Assembly (NCBI RefSeq): GCF_039526385.1
Contig: NZ_BAAAIX010000027.1
Location: 69,496 to 133,495 of the forward strand
Direction of reading: 5' to 3'
Origin: Luteococcus peritonei
Lineage (GTDB): Bacteria; Actinomycetota; Actinomycetes; Propionibacteriales; Propionibacteriaceae
DNA: 64,000 nucleotides
Each line of letters starts with the position of its first letter. Positions within the stretch are counted from its first letter, which is position 1. This document shows positions 10,469 to 19,322 of this stretch, piece by piece. Below the pieces are notes generated by a model, which saw only the letters and a list, made by a program, of their open reading frames with translations, ran no database searches and was not told the DNA's origin. Both the position numbers and the translations under genes were made by a program.

Positions 10469-12475
10469 CTACTGGCCCACCATCCGCCAGGCCGACGGGT
10501 CATCGGCCTCGTAGCGCTGTTCGGCCTCCTGGGAGGAGCGCAGCTGGTAGGGCACGGAGATGGTCATCACGCCCGGCATGAAGTGCAGCCGGGTGCGGAT
10601 CACCAGCGCGGTCTGGTTGTGCAGCAGCTGCTCCCACCAGTGGCCCACGACGTACTCCGGGATGTAGACGCTGACCACGTCGCGCGGGTTGTCGGTACGA
10701 ATCCGGCGCACGTGCTCGATGAAGGGTCCCGTCACCTCCCGGTAGGGCGAGGCGATCACCTTCAGCGGCACGTCCACCTGGTTGTCGTCCCAGACCTCCA
10801 GCAGGGCCCGGGTCTGTTCGTCGTCGACGGCCACGGTCACCGCCTCCAGGCTGGAGGGTCGGGTGGCCTTGGCGAAGGCGAGTGCGCGCATGGTCGGCTT
10901 GTTGACCTGCCCGACGAAGAGCACGGCCCGTACCCGGCTGGGCAGGGCGCGGTCCGACGGCCCGCTGAGCGCGACCTCCTTGGCCACCCGCGCGTAGTGG
11001 CGGTGGATCGCCTTCATCACCAGGAAGGTCACCACCATGGCGATGATCGCCAGATAGGCGCCGTGCAGCAGCTTGCTGGCCAGCACCACCAGCAGCACGA
11101 TGCCGGTGAGGGTGAGCCCGACGGCATTGATCAGCCGTGAGCGCTGCATCCGTTGCCGCGCCGGCGCGCTGGTCTCGGTGCGCAGCGCGCGGGTCCAGTG
11201 GCGCAGCATGCCGAACTGGCTCACGGTGAAGCTGACGAAGACGCCCACCACGTAGAGCTGGATCAGGGCGGTGACCGAGGCGTTGAAGATGAGCACCAGG
11301 GCGACGGCCGCGAAGGCCAGCGAGATGATGCCGTTGGAATAGGCCAGCCGGTCGCCGCGGGTGTGCAGCTGGCGCGGCAGGTAGCCGTCGCGGGCCAGGA
11401 TCGAGCCGAGCGTCGGGAAGCCGTTGAAGGCGGTGTTGGCGGCCAGGAAGAGGATCAGCATGGTGAGCAGCACCACCAGGTAGAAGCCCGGCAGGAAGCT
11501 GTCCTGGAAGACCACGCGGGCCAGCTGGCCCACCACCGTGGTGGCCTCGTGGTGCACCTCCGTGCCGTCCGGCTTCACGAACCAGGCACCACCGCGCACG
11601 TCGAGCATGTGCACCCGGGTGAGGTTGGCCAGCGTGATGATGCCACCCAGCATGGTGATCGCGATCAGACCCAGCAGGCCCAGCGTGGTGGCGGCATTGC
11701 GGCTCTTCGGCTTGCGGAAGGCAGGGACGCCGTTGCTGATCGCCTCGACGCCGGTCAGCGCCGCGCAACCCGAGGAGAAGGCGCGCGCCAGCAGCGCCAC
11801 CATCAGCAGGCCGGTGAAGTTCTGGGCGTAGGGGGCACTGGAGTGCACCACCCAGTCCGCGGTCTCGGCGCGCAGCTCGTGGCCCAGCACCAGGATCCGG
11901 AACAGCCCCCACAGCGTCATCCCGATGATGGCCACCATGAACAGGTAGGTGGGGACGGCGAAGGCGGTGCCCGACTCCCGCACACCGCGCAGGTTCATGG
12001 CCATCAGCAGCAGGATCACCAGCGCCGCCACCGGGCCCTCGTGGCCGGCCAGGAAGGGCAGCATCGCCTCGGCATTCTGCACGCCCGAGGAGACCGAGAC
12101 CGCCACGGTGAGCACGTAGTCCACCAACAGGGCGCTGGCCACCACGAGCCCGGCGGTGGGGCCGATGTTGACCGTGGCCACCTCGTAGTCGCCTCCGCCG
12201 GAGGGGTAGGCGTGCACCGTCTGGCGGTAGCTCAGCACCACCACGGCCATCACCACGGCCACCAGCAGGCCGATCCACCAGCTGAAGGCGAAGCCCGCCA
12301 TGCCGGCCAGCGACAGGGTCAGCAGGATCTCGTCGGGCGCATAGGCCACCGAGCTCAGGGCGTCGGAGGCGAAGACCGGCAGGGCGATGCGCTTGGGCAG
12401 CAGGGTCTCCCCCAGCTGGGTGCTGGCCAGCTTGCGGCCCACCAGCATCCGCTTCACGGCATGCGAAAAACTCAC
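10469..12475 (-). CDS. KimA-like APC-superfamily potassium transporter
   Basis: A 668-residue membrane protein with about 12 transmembrane helices and a soluble C-terminal domain of about 190 residues. Segments recall Bacillus subtilis KimA (high-affinity K+ importer): SDALSSVAYAPDEILLTL, SYRQTVHAYPSGGGDYEVA, ARAFSSGCAALTGVEAISNG, LAANTAFNGFPTLGSILARD, and LHNQTALVIRTRLHF near the end. Such proteins are often annotated only as amino acid permeases. The GTG at 12475 is chosen because the frame upstream is antisense to the trkA genes. The divergent trkA/RCK pair 123 bp away supports a potassium role. KimA proteins are regulated by c-di-AMP, but no ydaO-type riboswitch is seen here. Confidence 0.82.
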   Translation of the reverse strand: MSFSHAVKRMLVGRKLASTQLGETLLPKRIALPVFASDALSSVAYAPDEILLTLSLAGMAGFAFSWWIGLLVAVVMAVVVLSYRQTVHAYPSGGGDYEVATVNIGPTAGLVVASALLVDYVLTVAVSVSSGVQNAEAMLPFLAGHEGPVAALVILLLMAMNLRGVRESGTAFAVPTYLFMVAIIGMTLWGLFRILVLGHELRAETADWVVHSSAPYAQNFTGLLMVALLARAFSSGCAALTGVEAISNGVPAFRKPKSRNAATTLGLLGLIAITMLGGIITLANLTRVHMLDVRGGAWFVKPDGTEVHHEATTVVGQLARVVFQDSFLPGFYLVVLLTMLILFLAANTAFNGFPTLGSILARDGYLPRQLHTRGDRLAYSNGIISLAFAAVALVLIFNASVTALIQLYVVGVFVSFTVSQFGMLRHWTRALRTETSAPARQRMQRSRLINAVGLTLTGIVLLVVLASKLLHGAYLAIIAMVVTFLVMKAIHRHYARVAKEVALSGPSDRALPSRVRAVLFVGQVNKPTMRALAFAKATRPSSLEAVTVAVDDEQTRALLEVWDDNQVDVPLKVIASPYREVTGPFIEHVRRIRTDNPRDVVSVYIPEYVVGHWWEQLLHNQTALVIRTRLHFMPGVMTISVPYQLRSSQEAEQRYEADDPSAWRMVGQ

Positions 12476-12598
12476 GCGCCGACAATAGACCTGTCCAGCC
12501 CGGCCCCCGGCACCCGGTGCCGCGCGGGTGCGGCCGCGGCCGTGCGATAGCGTTTCGCCAGCGGGCAGCAGGGTCCGCAGTGCGCACCAGGAGGAACA

Positions 12599-13261
12599 GT
12601 GCACATCGTGATCATGGGCTGCGGCCGTGTCGGCTCCAGCCTGGCGCGCAGCCTGGAGAAGCGGGGCCACAGCGTCAGCGTGATCGACTCCAATGTCGAC
12701 GCCTTCCGCCGCCTCGGCCCCGACTTCACCGGACGCACCGTCAAGGGCGTCGGCTTCGACCGCGAGGTGCTCGAGAAGGCCGGCATCCATGAGGCCGACG
12801 GCTTCGCCGCGGTCTCCAGCGGCGACAACTCCAACATCCTGGCTGCCCGTGTGGTGCGTGAGGAGTTCGGGGTGCTCAACGTGGTGGCCCGGATCTACGA
12901 CCAGGGCCGCGCCGAGGTCTACGAGCGGCTCGGCATCCCCACCGTGGCCACCGTGCGCTGGGCGGCCAACCAGGTGCTGCGCGGGCTGCTGCCGGAGGGC
13001 TCCGAGCCGGTCTGGCGTGATCCCTCGGGGCAGGCCCGCCTGGTCCAGGTGCATGCCCACGAGGACTGGGTGGGTCACACGGTGGGCCAGATCGGCCGTG
13101 CCGTGCGCACCCCGCTGCCCTTCATCGTGCGCTTCGGCACCGGCCTGGTGCCCACCGAGGAGACCATCCTGCAGGAGGGCGACCTGCTCTACGCGGCCGT
13201 CGAGCTGGACCGTACCGACGAGGTGGAGCAGATCCTCGCCGAGCCCCCCACCCGGCACTGA
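12599..13261 (+). CDS. TrkA-family (RCK) potassium transport regulatory protein 1
   Basis: A 220-residue cytosolic protein with an N-terminal Rossmann RCK domain (MGCGRVGSSLARSLEKRGH, the glycine-rich NAD-binding turn) and a C-terminal TrkA-C-like domain from about residue 135 (RLVQVHAHEDWVGHTVGQIG). RCK proteins bind nucleotides and gate potassium channels or transporters. The GTG start at 12599 has a strong ribosome site (AGGAGGAAC). It is followed after 21 bp by a second RCK gene. It corresponds to the ceo/trk pair of mycobacteria. No trkH or trkG membrane subunit lies nearby, but the KimA-like gene is divergent. Confidence 0.92.
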   Translation: MHIVIMGCGRVGSSLARSLEKRGHSVSVIDSNVDAFRRLGPDFTGRTVKGVGFDREVLEKAGIHEADGFAAVSSGDNSNILAARVVREEFGVLNVVARIYDQGRAEVYERLGIPTVATVRWAANQVLRGLLPEGSEPVWRDPSGQARLVQVHAHEDWVGHTVGQIGRAVRTPLPFIVRFGTGLVPTEETILQEGDLLYAAVELDRTDEVEQILAEPPTRH

Positions 13262-13282
13262 CCGGCAACCCAGGAGAGACAG

Positions 13283-13945
13283 ATGCGCGTCGTCATCGCC
13301 GGAGCAGGCAACGTGGGCCGCTCCATCGCCCGCGAGCTGATCGCCAACGGACACCAGGTGCTGCTGGTGGACCGTGACCCCAAGGCCATCAAGCCGGACT
13401 CGGTGCCGCAGGCGGAATGGCTGCTGGCCGACGCCTGCGAGATGGACACCCTCACCGAGGCCCGGCTGGACACCTGTGACGTCTGCATCGCCGCCACCGG
13501 TGACGACAAGGCCAACCTGGTGCACTCGCTGCTGGCCAAGACGGAGTTTGGCGTGCCGCGCACCGTGGGACGGGTGAACCATCCGGGCAACGAGTGGATG
13601 TTCGACGAGGTCTGGGGTGTCGACGTGGCCGTCTCCACGCCGCGGCTGATCTCTGCCCTGGTCGAGGAGGCCGTCAGCGTCGGCGACCTGGTGCGGATCT
13701 TCACCTTCCAGCAGGGCCAGGCGAACCTGGTGGAGATGACCCTGCCGGCCCAGAGCCCGGTGGTGGGCACCATGATCCGCGACATCTCTTGGCCCGGTGA
13801 CTGCGTGCTGGTGGCGATCATCCGCGACGGCCGGGCGATGGCCCCGCAGGGCGAGGGAGCTCTGGAGGGTGGTGACGAGCTGCTCTTCGTGGTGGCCACC
13901 GAGCACGAGGAGGAGCTGGCGGAGCTGCTCTCCCCCCGCTTCTGA
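13283..13945 (+). CDS. TrkA-family (RCK) potassium transport regulatory protein 2
   Basis: A second 220-residue RCK protein, starting MRVVIAGAGNVGRSIARELI with the GxGxxG nucleotide-binding loop. The conserved ATGDDKANLVHSLLAK segment is in the Rossmann half, and a TrkA-C-like domain lies from about residue 140. The ribosome site is GGAGAGAC. Equal length and tandem position to the preceding gene suggest duplication and probably a heteromeric regulatory ring. It ends 36 bp before the convergent stop of the OB-fold gene. Confidence 0.92.
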   Translation: MRVVIAGAGNVGRSIARELIANGHQVLLVDRDPKAIKPDSVPQAEWLLADACEMDTLTEARLDTCDVCIAATGDDKANLVHSLLAKTEFGVPRTVGRVNHPGNEWMFDEVWGVDVAVSTPRLISALVEEAVSVGDLVRIFTFQQGQANLVEMTLPAQSPVVGTMIRDISWPGDCVLVAIIRDGRAMAPQGEGALEGGDELLFVVATEHEEELAELLSPRF

Positions 13946-13981
13946 TTCGGACGACGACCCCGCGCGCAGCGGCCTGGGGCC

Positions 13982-14380
13982 TCAGTGCCCCAGCAGGGTG
14001 TAGCGGGGGTTGTAGACGGTGCGACGACCGCGCACCATGCTGATCGGACCGTCGACCTCGAGCAGCCGGCCGGCCTCGATCCCGCGCACCAGGCGCCGCC
14101 CCATCCAGACCAGGGTCACCTCGCCGGAGCCGTCGTCCAGGATGGCCTCCAGCCAGCGGTTCACGCCCCGGGGGTTGATGGCGACCTGGGTGATGGTGCC
14201 GCGGATCCGCACCGGACGCCGCAGCGGCGCCTGGGCGATGCACTGGCATCCTGCACGGCTGGCCTGCTCGCGCAGGCCCTCCGCCTGGATCTGTGAGTCC
14301 TCGCGGGTGAGCCGTGCCAGGGCACGGCGAAGCGGCCCGGGGCCACGCCCCGGGCCGGTGGTCACCGTCTGCGGTGCCAT
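13982..14380 (-). CDS. OB-fold nucleic-acid-binding protein
   Basis: A 132-residue protein of the actinobacterial OB-fold family found beside DUF3710 and dut. The core VRIRGTITQVAINPRGVNRW then LEAILDDGSGEVTLVWMGRR, followed by a basic segment MVRGRRTVYNPRYTLL, is typical of an RPA/tRNA-anticodon-like OB barrel. Its start overlaps the DUF3710 stop (ATGA at 14378-14382), so it is the last gene of a coupled operon (DUF3093-dut-DUF3710-OB). The nucleic acid bound is unknown. Confidence 0.85.
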   Translation of the reverse strand: MAPQTVTTGPGRGPGPLRRALARLTREDSQIQAEGLREQASRAGCQCIAQAPLRRPVRIRGTITQVAINPRGVNRWLEAILDDGSGEVTLVWMGRRLVRGIEAGRLLEVDGPISMVRGRRTVYNPRYTLLGH

Positions 14381-15111
14381 CAGGCCTGGTCGTCGGCCGG
14401 CGGGAGCGGCTCGCCCTGCGCCACCAGCTCGGCGGGGATATCCATCGGGATCAGGTCGCCGGGCACGCGCGGCGAGTCGTCGCGACGCACCACCAGGTTG
14501 CGGAAGAACTCGTAGAGCACGGCGGTGGGGCCGTCGACGCCCTCGGTCATGCCGGCCTCGCCCATCACCACGGCACGCAGCAGCCAGCGGGGGCCGTGCG
14601 CGAACCAGGTGCGTGAGACGTGGTACATCTGCTCGCCGTCCTCATTGGTGAGCGGGATGACGCGGCGGATCTCGGTGCCGAAGGGACCCTCGGCCAGCTG
14701 GGCGTCGCCCCCCTGCTCGGCGGTCATCTGGACCATCTCGCGGCGGATCTCGGGAGCCATGGAGCTGCTGGCGGGGGCGGCGAAGACGGCCACCTCCATG
14801 GCGGAGTTGCCGTGCATCACCAGAGCCGCCTGCACCTGCTGGGTGCTCTCCTCGATCTGCAGCTGGAGCTGCATGTTCTCGAAGGGGGTCATGACCAGGC
14901 TGCCGAAGTCGAGGCGCTCGACCTCGTCGGCGTCCAGGTCCACCTCGTCCAGGTCGAAGGGGCCGTCCTCGCGCCAGTCGCGCGCATCCAGCTCGTCCCA
15001 GAAGGCGTCGTCGACCTGCAGCTCGTCGGACTGCTCCTCGGTGGCCGCGCTCTGCTCGTCCTCGACGATCTCGTCGGTGCCGATCTCGTCGTCGTTGCGC
15101 TCAAGGTTCAC
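14380..15111 (-). CDS. DUF3710 family protein
   Basis: A 243-residue actinobacterial DUF3710 protein. The first 70 residues are strongly acidic (many Asp/Glu) and probably disordered. The folded core begins near DFGSLVMTPFENMQLQLQI and continues through AMEVAVFAAP and HVSRTWFAHGPRWLLRAVVMG. Function is unknown. The GTG at 15111 (complement of CAC) is preferred because the N-terminal extension above it is atypical; a purine-rich stretch (AAGGGGAC) precedes it. Downstream it overlaps the OB-fold gene, upstream lies dut at 99 bp. Confidence 0.85.
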   Translation of the reverse strand: MNLERNDDEIGTDEIVEDEQSAATEEQSDELQVDDAFWDELDARDWREDGPFDLDEVDLDADEVERLDFGSLVMTPFENMQLQLQIEESTQQVQAALVMHGNSAMEVAVFAAPASSSMAPEIRREMVQMTAEQGGDAQLAEGPFGTEIRRVIPLTNEDGEQMYHVSRTWFAHGPRWLLRAVVMGEAGMTEGVDGPTAVLYEFFRNLVVRRDDSPRVPGDLIPMDIPAELVAQGEPLPPADDQA

Positions 15112-15210
15112 GGGTCTTGTCCCCTTCGTCGGCCGCGACGACCTTCGCCGCGGGGCCAGTGGGAAGCCTACAACCAACCCCGGGGCAGGCCGGACACGGG
15201 CCGCGTCGGC

Positions 15211-15687
15211 TCACCGACCGCTGCGCCAGGCCTCCACGCCGCCGCTGGAGCCGTGCCCGCCGGTGCCTCGGCCGGTCTCGTCCAGATCCGCCACCTCCAC
15301 CAGCTCGGGCAGCTCGACACGCTGCACCAGCAGCTGCGCGATCCGGTCGCCGCGGTGCAGCACCACCTCCGCGGTGGCGTCGGTGTTGAGCAGGCAGACC
15401 TTGATCTCGCCGCGGTAGCCGGCATCCACGGTGCCCGGGGCGTTGACCACGGTCAGCCCGTGGCGGGCGGCCAGACCGGAGCGGGGGTGCACCAGGCCGA
15501 CGGTGCCGTGCGGCAGCGCGACGGCGAGGCCGGTGCCCACCAGACATCGCTCCCCTGGCGCCAGCCGGACGTCCTCGGTGCACATCAGGTCGAGCCCGGC
15601 GTCGCCGGGATGCGCCCGTCGGGGCAGCGGGAGACCGGGGTCGAGACGGTGGACGCGCAGCTGGTCCACCGGTCGCTCGCCGCTCAT
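15211..15687 (-). CDS. dut: Deoxyuridine 5'-triphosphate nucleotidohydrolase
   Basis: A 158-residue trimeric dUTPase hydrolysing dUTP to dUMP and pyrophosphate. All five motifs are seen: DAGLDL; HPRSGLAARHG; GTVDAGYRGEIKVCL, which carries the uracil-pocket Tyr and catalytic Asp; GDRIAQLLVQ; and the C-terminal Gly-rich arm RGTGGHGSSG. The ATG overlaps the stop of the upstream DUF3093 gene (ATGA), showing coupled translation. Confidence 0.97.
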   Translation of the reverse strand: MSGERPVDQLRVHRLDPGLPLPRRAHPGDAGLDLMCTEDVRLAPGERCLVGTGLAVALPHGTVGLVHPRSGLAARHGLTVVNAPGTVDAGYRGEIKVCLLNTDATAEVVLHRGDRIAQLLVQRVELPELVEVADLDETGRGTGGHGSSGGVEAWRSGR

Positions 15688-16151
15688 CGGGGCCGCACCT
15701 GCTCCGCGACGCGGGCGAAGCGGGCGGGGTGACGGGTGCTGACCAGCCAGGCCGGGTGGGGGTCGGCCGGGTCGGCCAAGGTGATGCGCACCATCTGCTT
15801 CACGTAGGGCCTGGTGAGCAGGTAGTTGCGGGCCTCGGCGTGCGAGACCAGTGCGGCCTGCGACTGCTTGGCGTTGAGCACCTCGATCTGGCCCACCCAG
15901 GGCCACTCGACGTGCGCCAGCCCGGCCTGGATGCCGTGCTCGTCGACGGCGACGACCGAGTGGCCGTACCCCAGCAGACCGACCGCGATCACCAGCAGGC
16001 AGACGAGCGCGGTGGCCGCACCGAACCAGATGTTCAGGTATGCCCAGACCGCCACCACCAGGGTGAGGGCCACCAGGATCGCCACCAGCCACCAGCCCAG
16101 CGGTGCGTGCAGGCGTTCACGATGTCGGACGGGGGTGCTCTGCTCGGCCAT
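15684..16151 (-). CDS. DUF3093 family membrane protein
   Basis: A 155-residue protein of the DUF3093 family. It has two adjacent hydrophobic helices at about residues 18-37 and 42-62 (LGWWLVAILVALTLVVAVW and ATALVCLLVIAVGLLGY), followed by a PH-like soluble region (VVAVDEHGIQAGLAHVEWPW). Function is unknown. It is the first gene of a coupled operon with dut, DUF3710 and the OB-fold protein, and faces the DUF4235 gene divergently. Confidence 0.87.
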   Translation of the reverse strand: MAEQSTPVRHRERLHAPLGWWLVAILVALTLVVAVWAYLNIWFGAATALVCLLVIAVGLLGYGHSVVAVDEHGIQAGLAHVEWPWVGQIEVLNAKQSQAALVSHAEARNYLLTRPYVKQMVRITLADPADPHPAWLVSTRHPARFARVAEQVRPR

Positions 16152-16267
16152 GGGCCAAAACTACCCGGCCCGTTGTGCGCAGGGCGAACAGCGGCCTGGC
16201 CGGTGCTGCCCGCGCTCCCACCACGGCCCTACGATGGCGGTGTCAGCCCACTCACGAGGAGGCCCGC

Positions 16268-16564
16268 ATGGCCGCAGCAAGCCAGAACATCGCATTCCGT
16301 GTCTACGCCGGGGTGCTCGGCGCGGTGACCACGATCGCCACGCAGAAGCTCGTCAAGGCCGCCTGGAAGGTGGCCACCGGCGACAACCCGCCGGACCCGA
16401 ACGATCCCGACGTCCCCGCCACCGAGGCCGCCATCTGGGCTCTGGCCAGCGGACTGGGCCTCGGCGTCAGCCAGATCGTGCTCAACCGCTTCATGGGCCG
16501 TCGCTTCGAGGCCCTGACCGGCGAGCGCCTGGACACCGCCTCGAAGAGCAAGATCAAGATCTGA
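16268..16564 (+). CDS. DUF4235 family small membrane protein
   Basis: A 98-residue protein matching DUF4235, with two hydrophobic stretches (AGVLGAVTTIATQKLVKAAW and AAIWALASGLGLGVSQIVL) separated by an Asn/Pro/Asp-rich loop (PPDPNDPDVPATEA). Function is unknown. The ATG at 16268 has a clear ribosome site (GAGGAGG). It is monocistronic and closed by a strong hairpin shared with the convergent DUF4193 gene. Confidence 0.85.
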   Translation: MAAASQNIAFRVYAGVLGAVTTIATQKLVKAAWKVATGDNPPDPNDPDVPATEAAIWALASGLGLGVSQIVLNRFMGRRFEALTGERLDTASKSKIKI

Positions 16565-16590
16565 GCCGTCCGTACCGCTCGGAGACGACG

Positions 16591-16619
16591 AGAGGCCGCA
16601 CCCGTGGGGTGCGGCCTCT
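16591..16619. terminator. Bidirectional terminator between DUF4235 and DUF4193 genes
   Basis: A perfect 13-bp stem (AGAGGCCGCACCC with its complement) and a GTG loop, flanked by T/A-containing sequence (CTCTTGTCTC on the plus side). It lies between two convergent stops (16564 and 16659). Confidence 0.88.
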
Positions 16620-16658
16620 TGTCTCGTCCAGGCGCCATGCTGGCGCGCCCGGGTGTGC

Positions 16659-16955
16659 TCAGACGCAGTCGATGCAGTAGACGAGGTTGCCCTTGCGCTC
16701 GGCCTCCTGGCTGCCCGACTTCACGAGGAAGCAGGAGGCGCAGGTGAACTCGTCGGCCTGTCGCGGGAGCACCCGGACGGTGAGCTCCTCGTGGGACAGG
16801 TCGGCGCCCGGGAGCTCGAAGCTCTCGGCAGCCTCGACCTCGTCCTCGTCGACCTTGCCCGACTGGGCGTCGTTGCGACGAGTCTTGAGCTCCTCGATGG
16901 AGTCTTCCTTCATCTCCTCGTCGGTCTTGCGAGGCGCGTCGTAGTCAGTCGCCAT
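16659..16955 (-). CDS. DUF4193 family protein (zinc-ribbon-like)
   Basis: A 98-residue actinobacterial DUF4193 protein. The N-terminal half is acidic and charged (MATDYDAPRKTDEEMKEDS). The C-terminal half has paired cysteines, FTCASCFLV and VYCIDC, that would form a zinc ribbon. Function is unknown. The ATG at 16955 has a strong GGAGG ribosome site. It has its own 248-bp upstream region. Confidence 0.9.
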   Translation of the reverse strand: MATDYDAPRKTDEEMKEDSIEELKTRRNDAQSGKVDEDEVEAAESFELPGADLSHEELTVRVLPRQADEFTCASCFLVKSGSQEAERKGNLVYCIDCV

Positions 16956-17203
16956 GTCTTGTCCTCCAAGTGTCGTTCCGATGGCCGGCGGCCCTGAGTC
17001 TGGTGGTCCTGCGTGGTGCCCTGGTGCTCGGTGCCGTGGCCCCCGGCGTGCCCCACAACACCGTCGAGACGGCATTTGTTCCCGTGTGCAGAAACCGGCC
17101 GGCCGTCGACGGCAGGCACATGTGTACCACATGGTCGGAAGTCGGGTGCAGGCCGGTCCTGCTTTGGGCACGAGAAGGGGTCCGACCGGTCTCGTGCACC
17201 CGC
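16956..17203. other. Upstream region of the DUF4193 gene with a possible S9-peptidase terminator
   Basis: This stretch has no gene. A 10-bp imperfect stem (GCACGAG/CTCGTGC plus GGG/CCC with a bulged T, 17166-17201) follows the S9 peptidase stop at 17204 and may terminate that transcript. The rest is presumably the DUF4193 promoter, but no convincing -10/-35 pair was found. Confidence 0.4.
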
Positions 17204-19285
17204 TCAGAGAACCTCCGAACGTATGAACTCGGCTCCCTCGACGTGGGTGGCCAGGAAGGCCCGCACGGTCTCGTACCAGATGATCGCGTGCTGAGGGCTC
17301 AGCACCCAGTGGTTCTCGTCGGGAAAGTAGAGGAACTTGTGCGGCAGCTCGGCCGGGTGGCCGTCGAAATGGTGCACCAGGGCCCACCACAGCGACAGTC
17401 CTTCGCCGATCGGCACCCGGTAGTCCTTGTCGCCGTGGACCACCAGCATCGGGGTGGTGATCCGGTCGGCGAACTGGTGGGGCGAGTTGGCCCGGATCAT
17501 CTCGGGGCTGAGTTCGCGGCCCCAGAACCAGGGGGCATCGGTGGTGGGACCGAAGCTGGTGAGATTCCACAGGCTGGCATGGCTCACGATGCAGCGGAAG
17601 CGGTCGGTCTGCCCGGCCACCCAGTTGGCCATGTAGCCGCCGAAGGAGCCGCCCATCGCCACCGTGCGCTGCTCGTCGATGTCCTCTCGGGCCACCACGG
17701 CATCGGTGGCCGCCATCAGGTCGGTGTAGGGCTCCTCGCCCCAGCGTCCCCAGCCGCGCTGGATCATCTCGTGGCCGTAGCCGGTGCTCAGTGCGGGATC
17801 GGGCAGCAGCACGGCATAGCCCTGGCTCACCAGCAGCCAGGGGCACCAGCGCCAGCTCCAGGCATTCCAGGAATTGAGCGGGCCGCCGTGGATCCACAAG
17901 GCCAGGGGTGCGGGCTGCGAGGCCGATGCCTCGGCCGGGAGGGCGAGCCAGCCCGGGACGCGGGTGCCGTCGGCGGCGGTGGTCTCCACCCGTTCCAGGC
18001 GACCGGGCAGCTCCGGGTACTCCACCGGCGCGGACAGCTCGACGGTCTCGCCCGAGGCGGTGTCGATCCGCACGATGCTGCCGGGATCGTCCCAGGCGCT
18101 GCGCAGGGCGAACAGGAAGCGTCCGTCGCGCGACAGCTGCACACTGCTGAAGGCACCGTGGTCGGTCAGCCGACGCACCTGGCCGTCGGCCACGTCGACC
18201 GCGAAGACCGGGTGCTCGCCGTCCTCGTCGGCGCTCACGTAGAGCGTGCTGGTGTCCGGGCTGAAGGCCAGTGGGTGGCCCCAGCGCTTCCAGTCGGGCG
18301 CCAGGTCGCGGTGCTCGCCGGTGGTCAGGTCCAGCAGGTGCAGGAAGGCGTGCGGGGCCTCGCTGGGGGTGGAGGGGACGGAGCGCACACAGGCCAGCAG
18401 CTGGTCGTCATCGCTGAGCACCGCACCCTCGTACTCACCCTCCTGGTCGTCGGCCATCAGGTGGGTGAGCCGGCCGTCGGCCAGGTCGAGGCGCACCAGG
18501 CTGTCGCGCCGGTCGCCGCGCGGCAGGTCCTGCGCCCAGCCGGTGACCAGGAAGTCGCCGGCGGAGCTCAGGGTGGCACCGTCGTCGAGACCCCGGCCCA
18601 GGTCCTCGTGGACCAGGCGCAGGTCATCGGCGGTGAGCTCGGGCTCGCTGTCGGCATCCAGGTCGGCCGCCAGGAAGCGGGTGGTCTCACTGCCCAGGTC
18701 GTGGTCCCAGTAGCGCACCCCGACGCCCTCGTGGAGGATGGCCTCCACCTTGCGGCTGCGGCGCTGCTTGGCCCGACGGGCGTCCTCGGCGAGGTCGTCG
18801 ATCCCGGCGCGCATGCCGATGCTGCACACCATCCGGTCGGTCCCACGGGCCGCCAGCACGCCCTGGAAACCGCCGGTGCGTCGCGCGAGAACATAGGCCT
18901 CACCGCCCTGGGCGGGCAGGCACCACACGGCGCCGTCCTGGTCGCTGGACTCCTCGTCCTGCTTGGGCACGGGCCGCCGGGAGGTGAAGACCACCGAGCC
19001 GTCACGCAGGAAGGCGGCGACGGTCTCCCCCTCCACGCCCCGGGTGAGCCGCCGCGGTCGCCGCTCGCCGGTGGGGTCGACGCTCCACAGCGCCGTGGTG
19101 TAGGCCGTGCGGTCGACGTCGAGGGTCTGCACCCCGGCGAGCAGCCGGTCGCCCGCGGGAGACAGGTGCAGGCTCACCAGACGGGGCAGGGCGACGTAGG
19201 CCCGCAGGTCCTGCCAGGGCGATCCCAGCTCTGGCTCCGCCCGGTTCTCGCGGTTCTGGTCCAGGTCGGCAGGTGCGGTGGTCAT
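17204..19285 (-). CDS. S9-family prolyl oligopeptidase-like serine peptidase (first of two)
   Basis: A 693-residue cytosolic peptidase with an N-terminal beta-propeller and C-terminal alpha/beta hydrolase domain. Catalytic Ser is in GGSFGGYMANW, Asp in VVHGDKDYRVP and His in DENHWVLS. The oxyanion region is LWIHGGPLNSWNAWSWRW. This fits the acylaminoacyl-peptidase/dipeptidyl-peptidase branch. The ATG at 19285 follows GAGAGGAAG. It lies 37 bp downstream of hemH on the same strand, so it is probably co-transcribed, though no functional link is obvious. A second S9 gene is at 31125. Confidence 0.93.
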   Translation of the reverse strand: MTTAPADLDQNRENRAEPELGSPWQDLRAYVALPRLVSLHLSPAGDRLLAGVQTLDVDRTAYTTALWSVDPTGERRPRRLTRGVEGETVAAFLRDGSVVFTSRRPVPKQDEESSDQDGAVWCLPAQGGEAYVLARRTGGFQGVLAARGTDRMVCSIGMRAGIDDLAEDARRAKQRRSRKVEAILHEGVGVRYWDHDLGSETTRFLAADLDADSEPELTADDLRLVHEDLGRGLDDGATLSSAGDFLVTGWAQDLPRGDRRDSLVRLDLADGRLTHLMADDQEGEYEGAVLSDDDQLLACVRSVPSTPSEAPHAFLHLLDLTTGEHRDLAPDWKRWGHPLAFSPDTSTLYVSADEDGEHPVFAVDVADGQVRRLTDHGAFSSVQLSRDGRFLFALRSAWDDPGSIVRIDTASGETVELSAPVEYPELPGRLERVETTAADGTRVPGWLALPAEASASQPAPLALWIHGGPLNSWNAWSWRWCPWLLVSQGYAVLLPDPALSTGYGHEMIQRGWGRWGEEPYTDLMAATDAVVAREDIDEQRTVAMGGSFGGYMANWVAGQTDRFRCIVSHASLWNLTSFGPTTDAPWFWGRELSPEMIRANSPHQFADRITTPMLVVHGDKDYRVPIGEGLSLWWALVHHFDGHPAELPHKFLYFPDENHWVLSPQHAIIWYETVRAFLATHVEGAEFIRSEVL

Positions 19286-19322
19286 GGCTTCCTCTCGTAC
19301 GGCGGGGCGGGGTTTGGCCGGG

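Noticed and set aside
12476..12598. c-di-AMP (ydaO) riboswitch before the KimA-like gene
   Set aside because: The spacer is 123 bp and shows none of the conserved ydaO pairings.
12476..13906. Long N-terminal extension of the KimA-like gene
   Set aside because: The part beyond 12475 is antisense to the two RCK genes, whose domains are clear.
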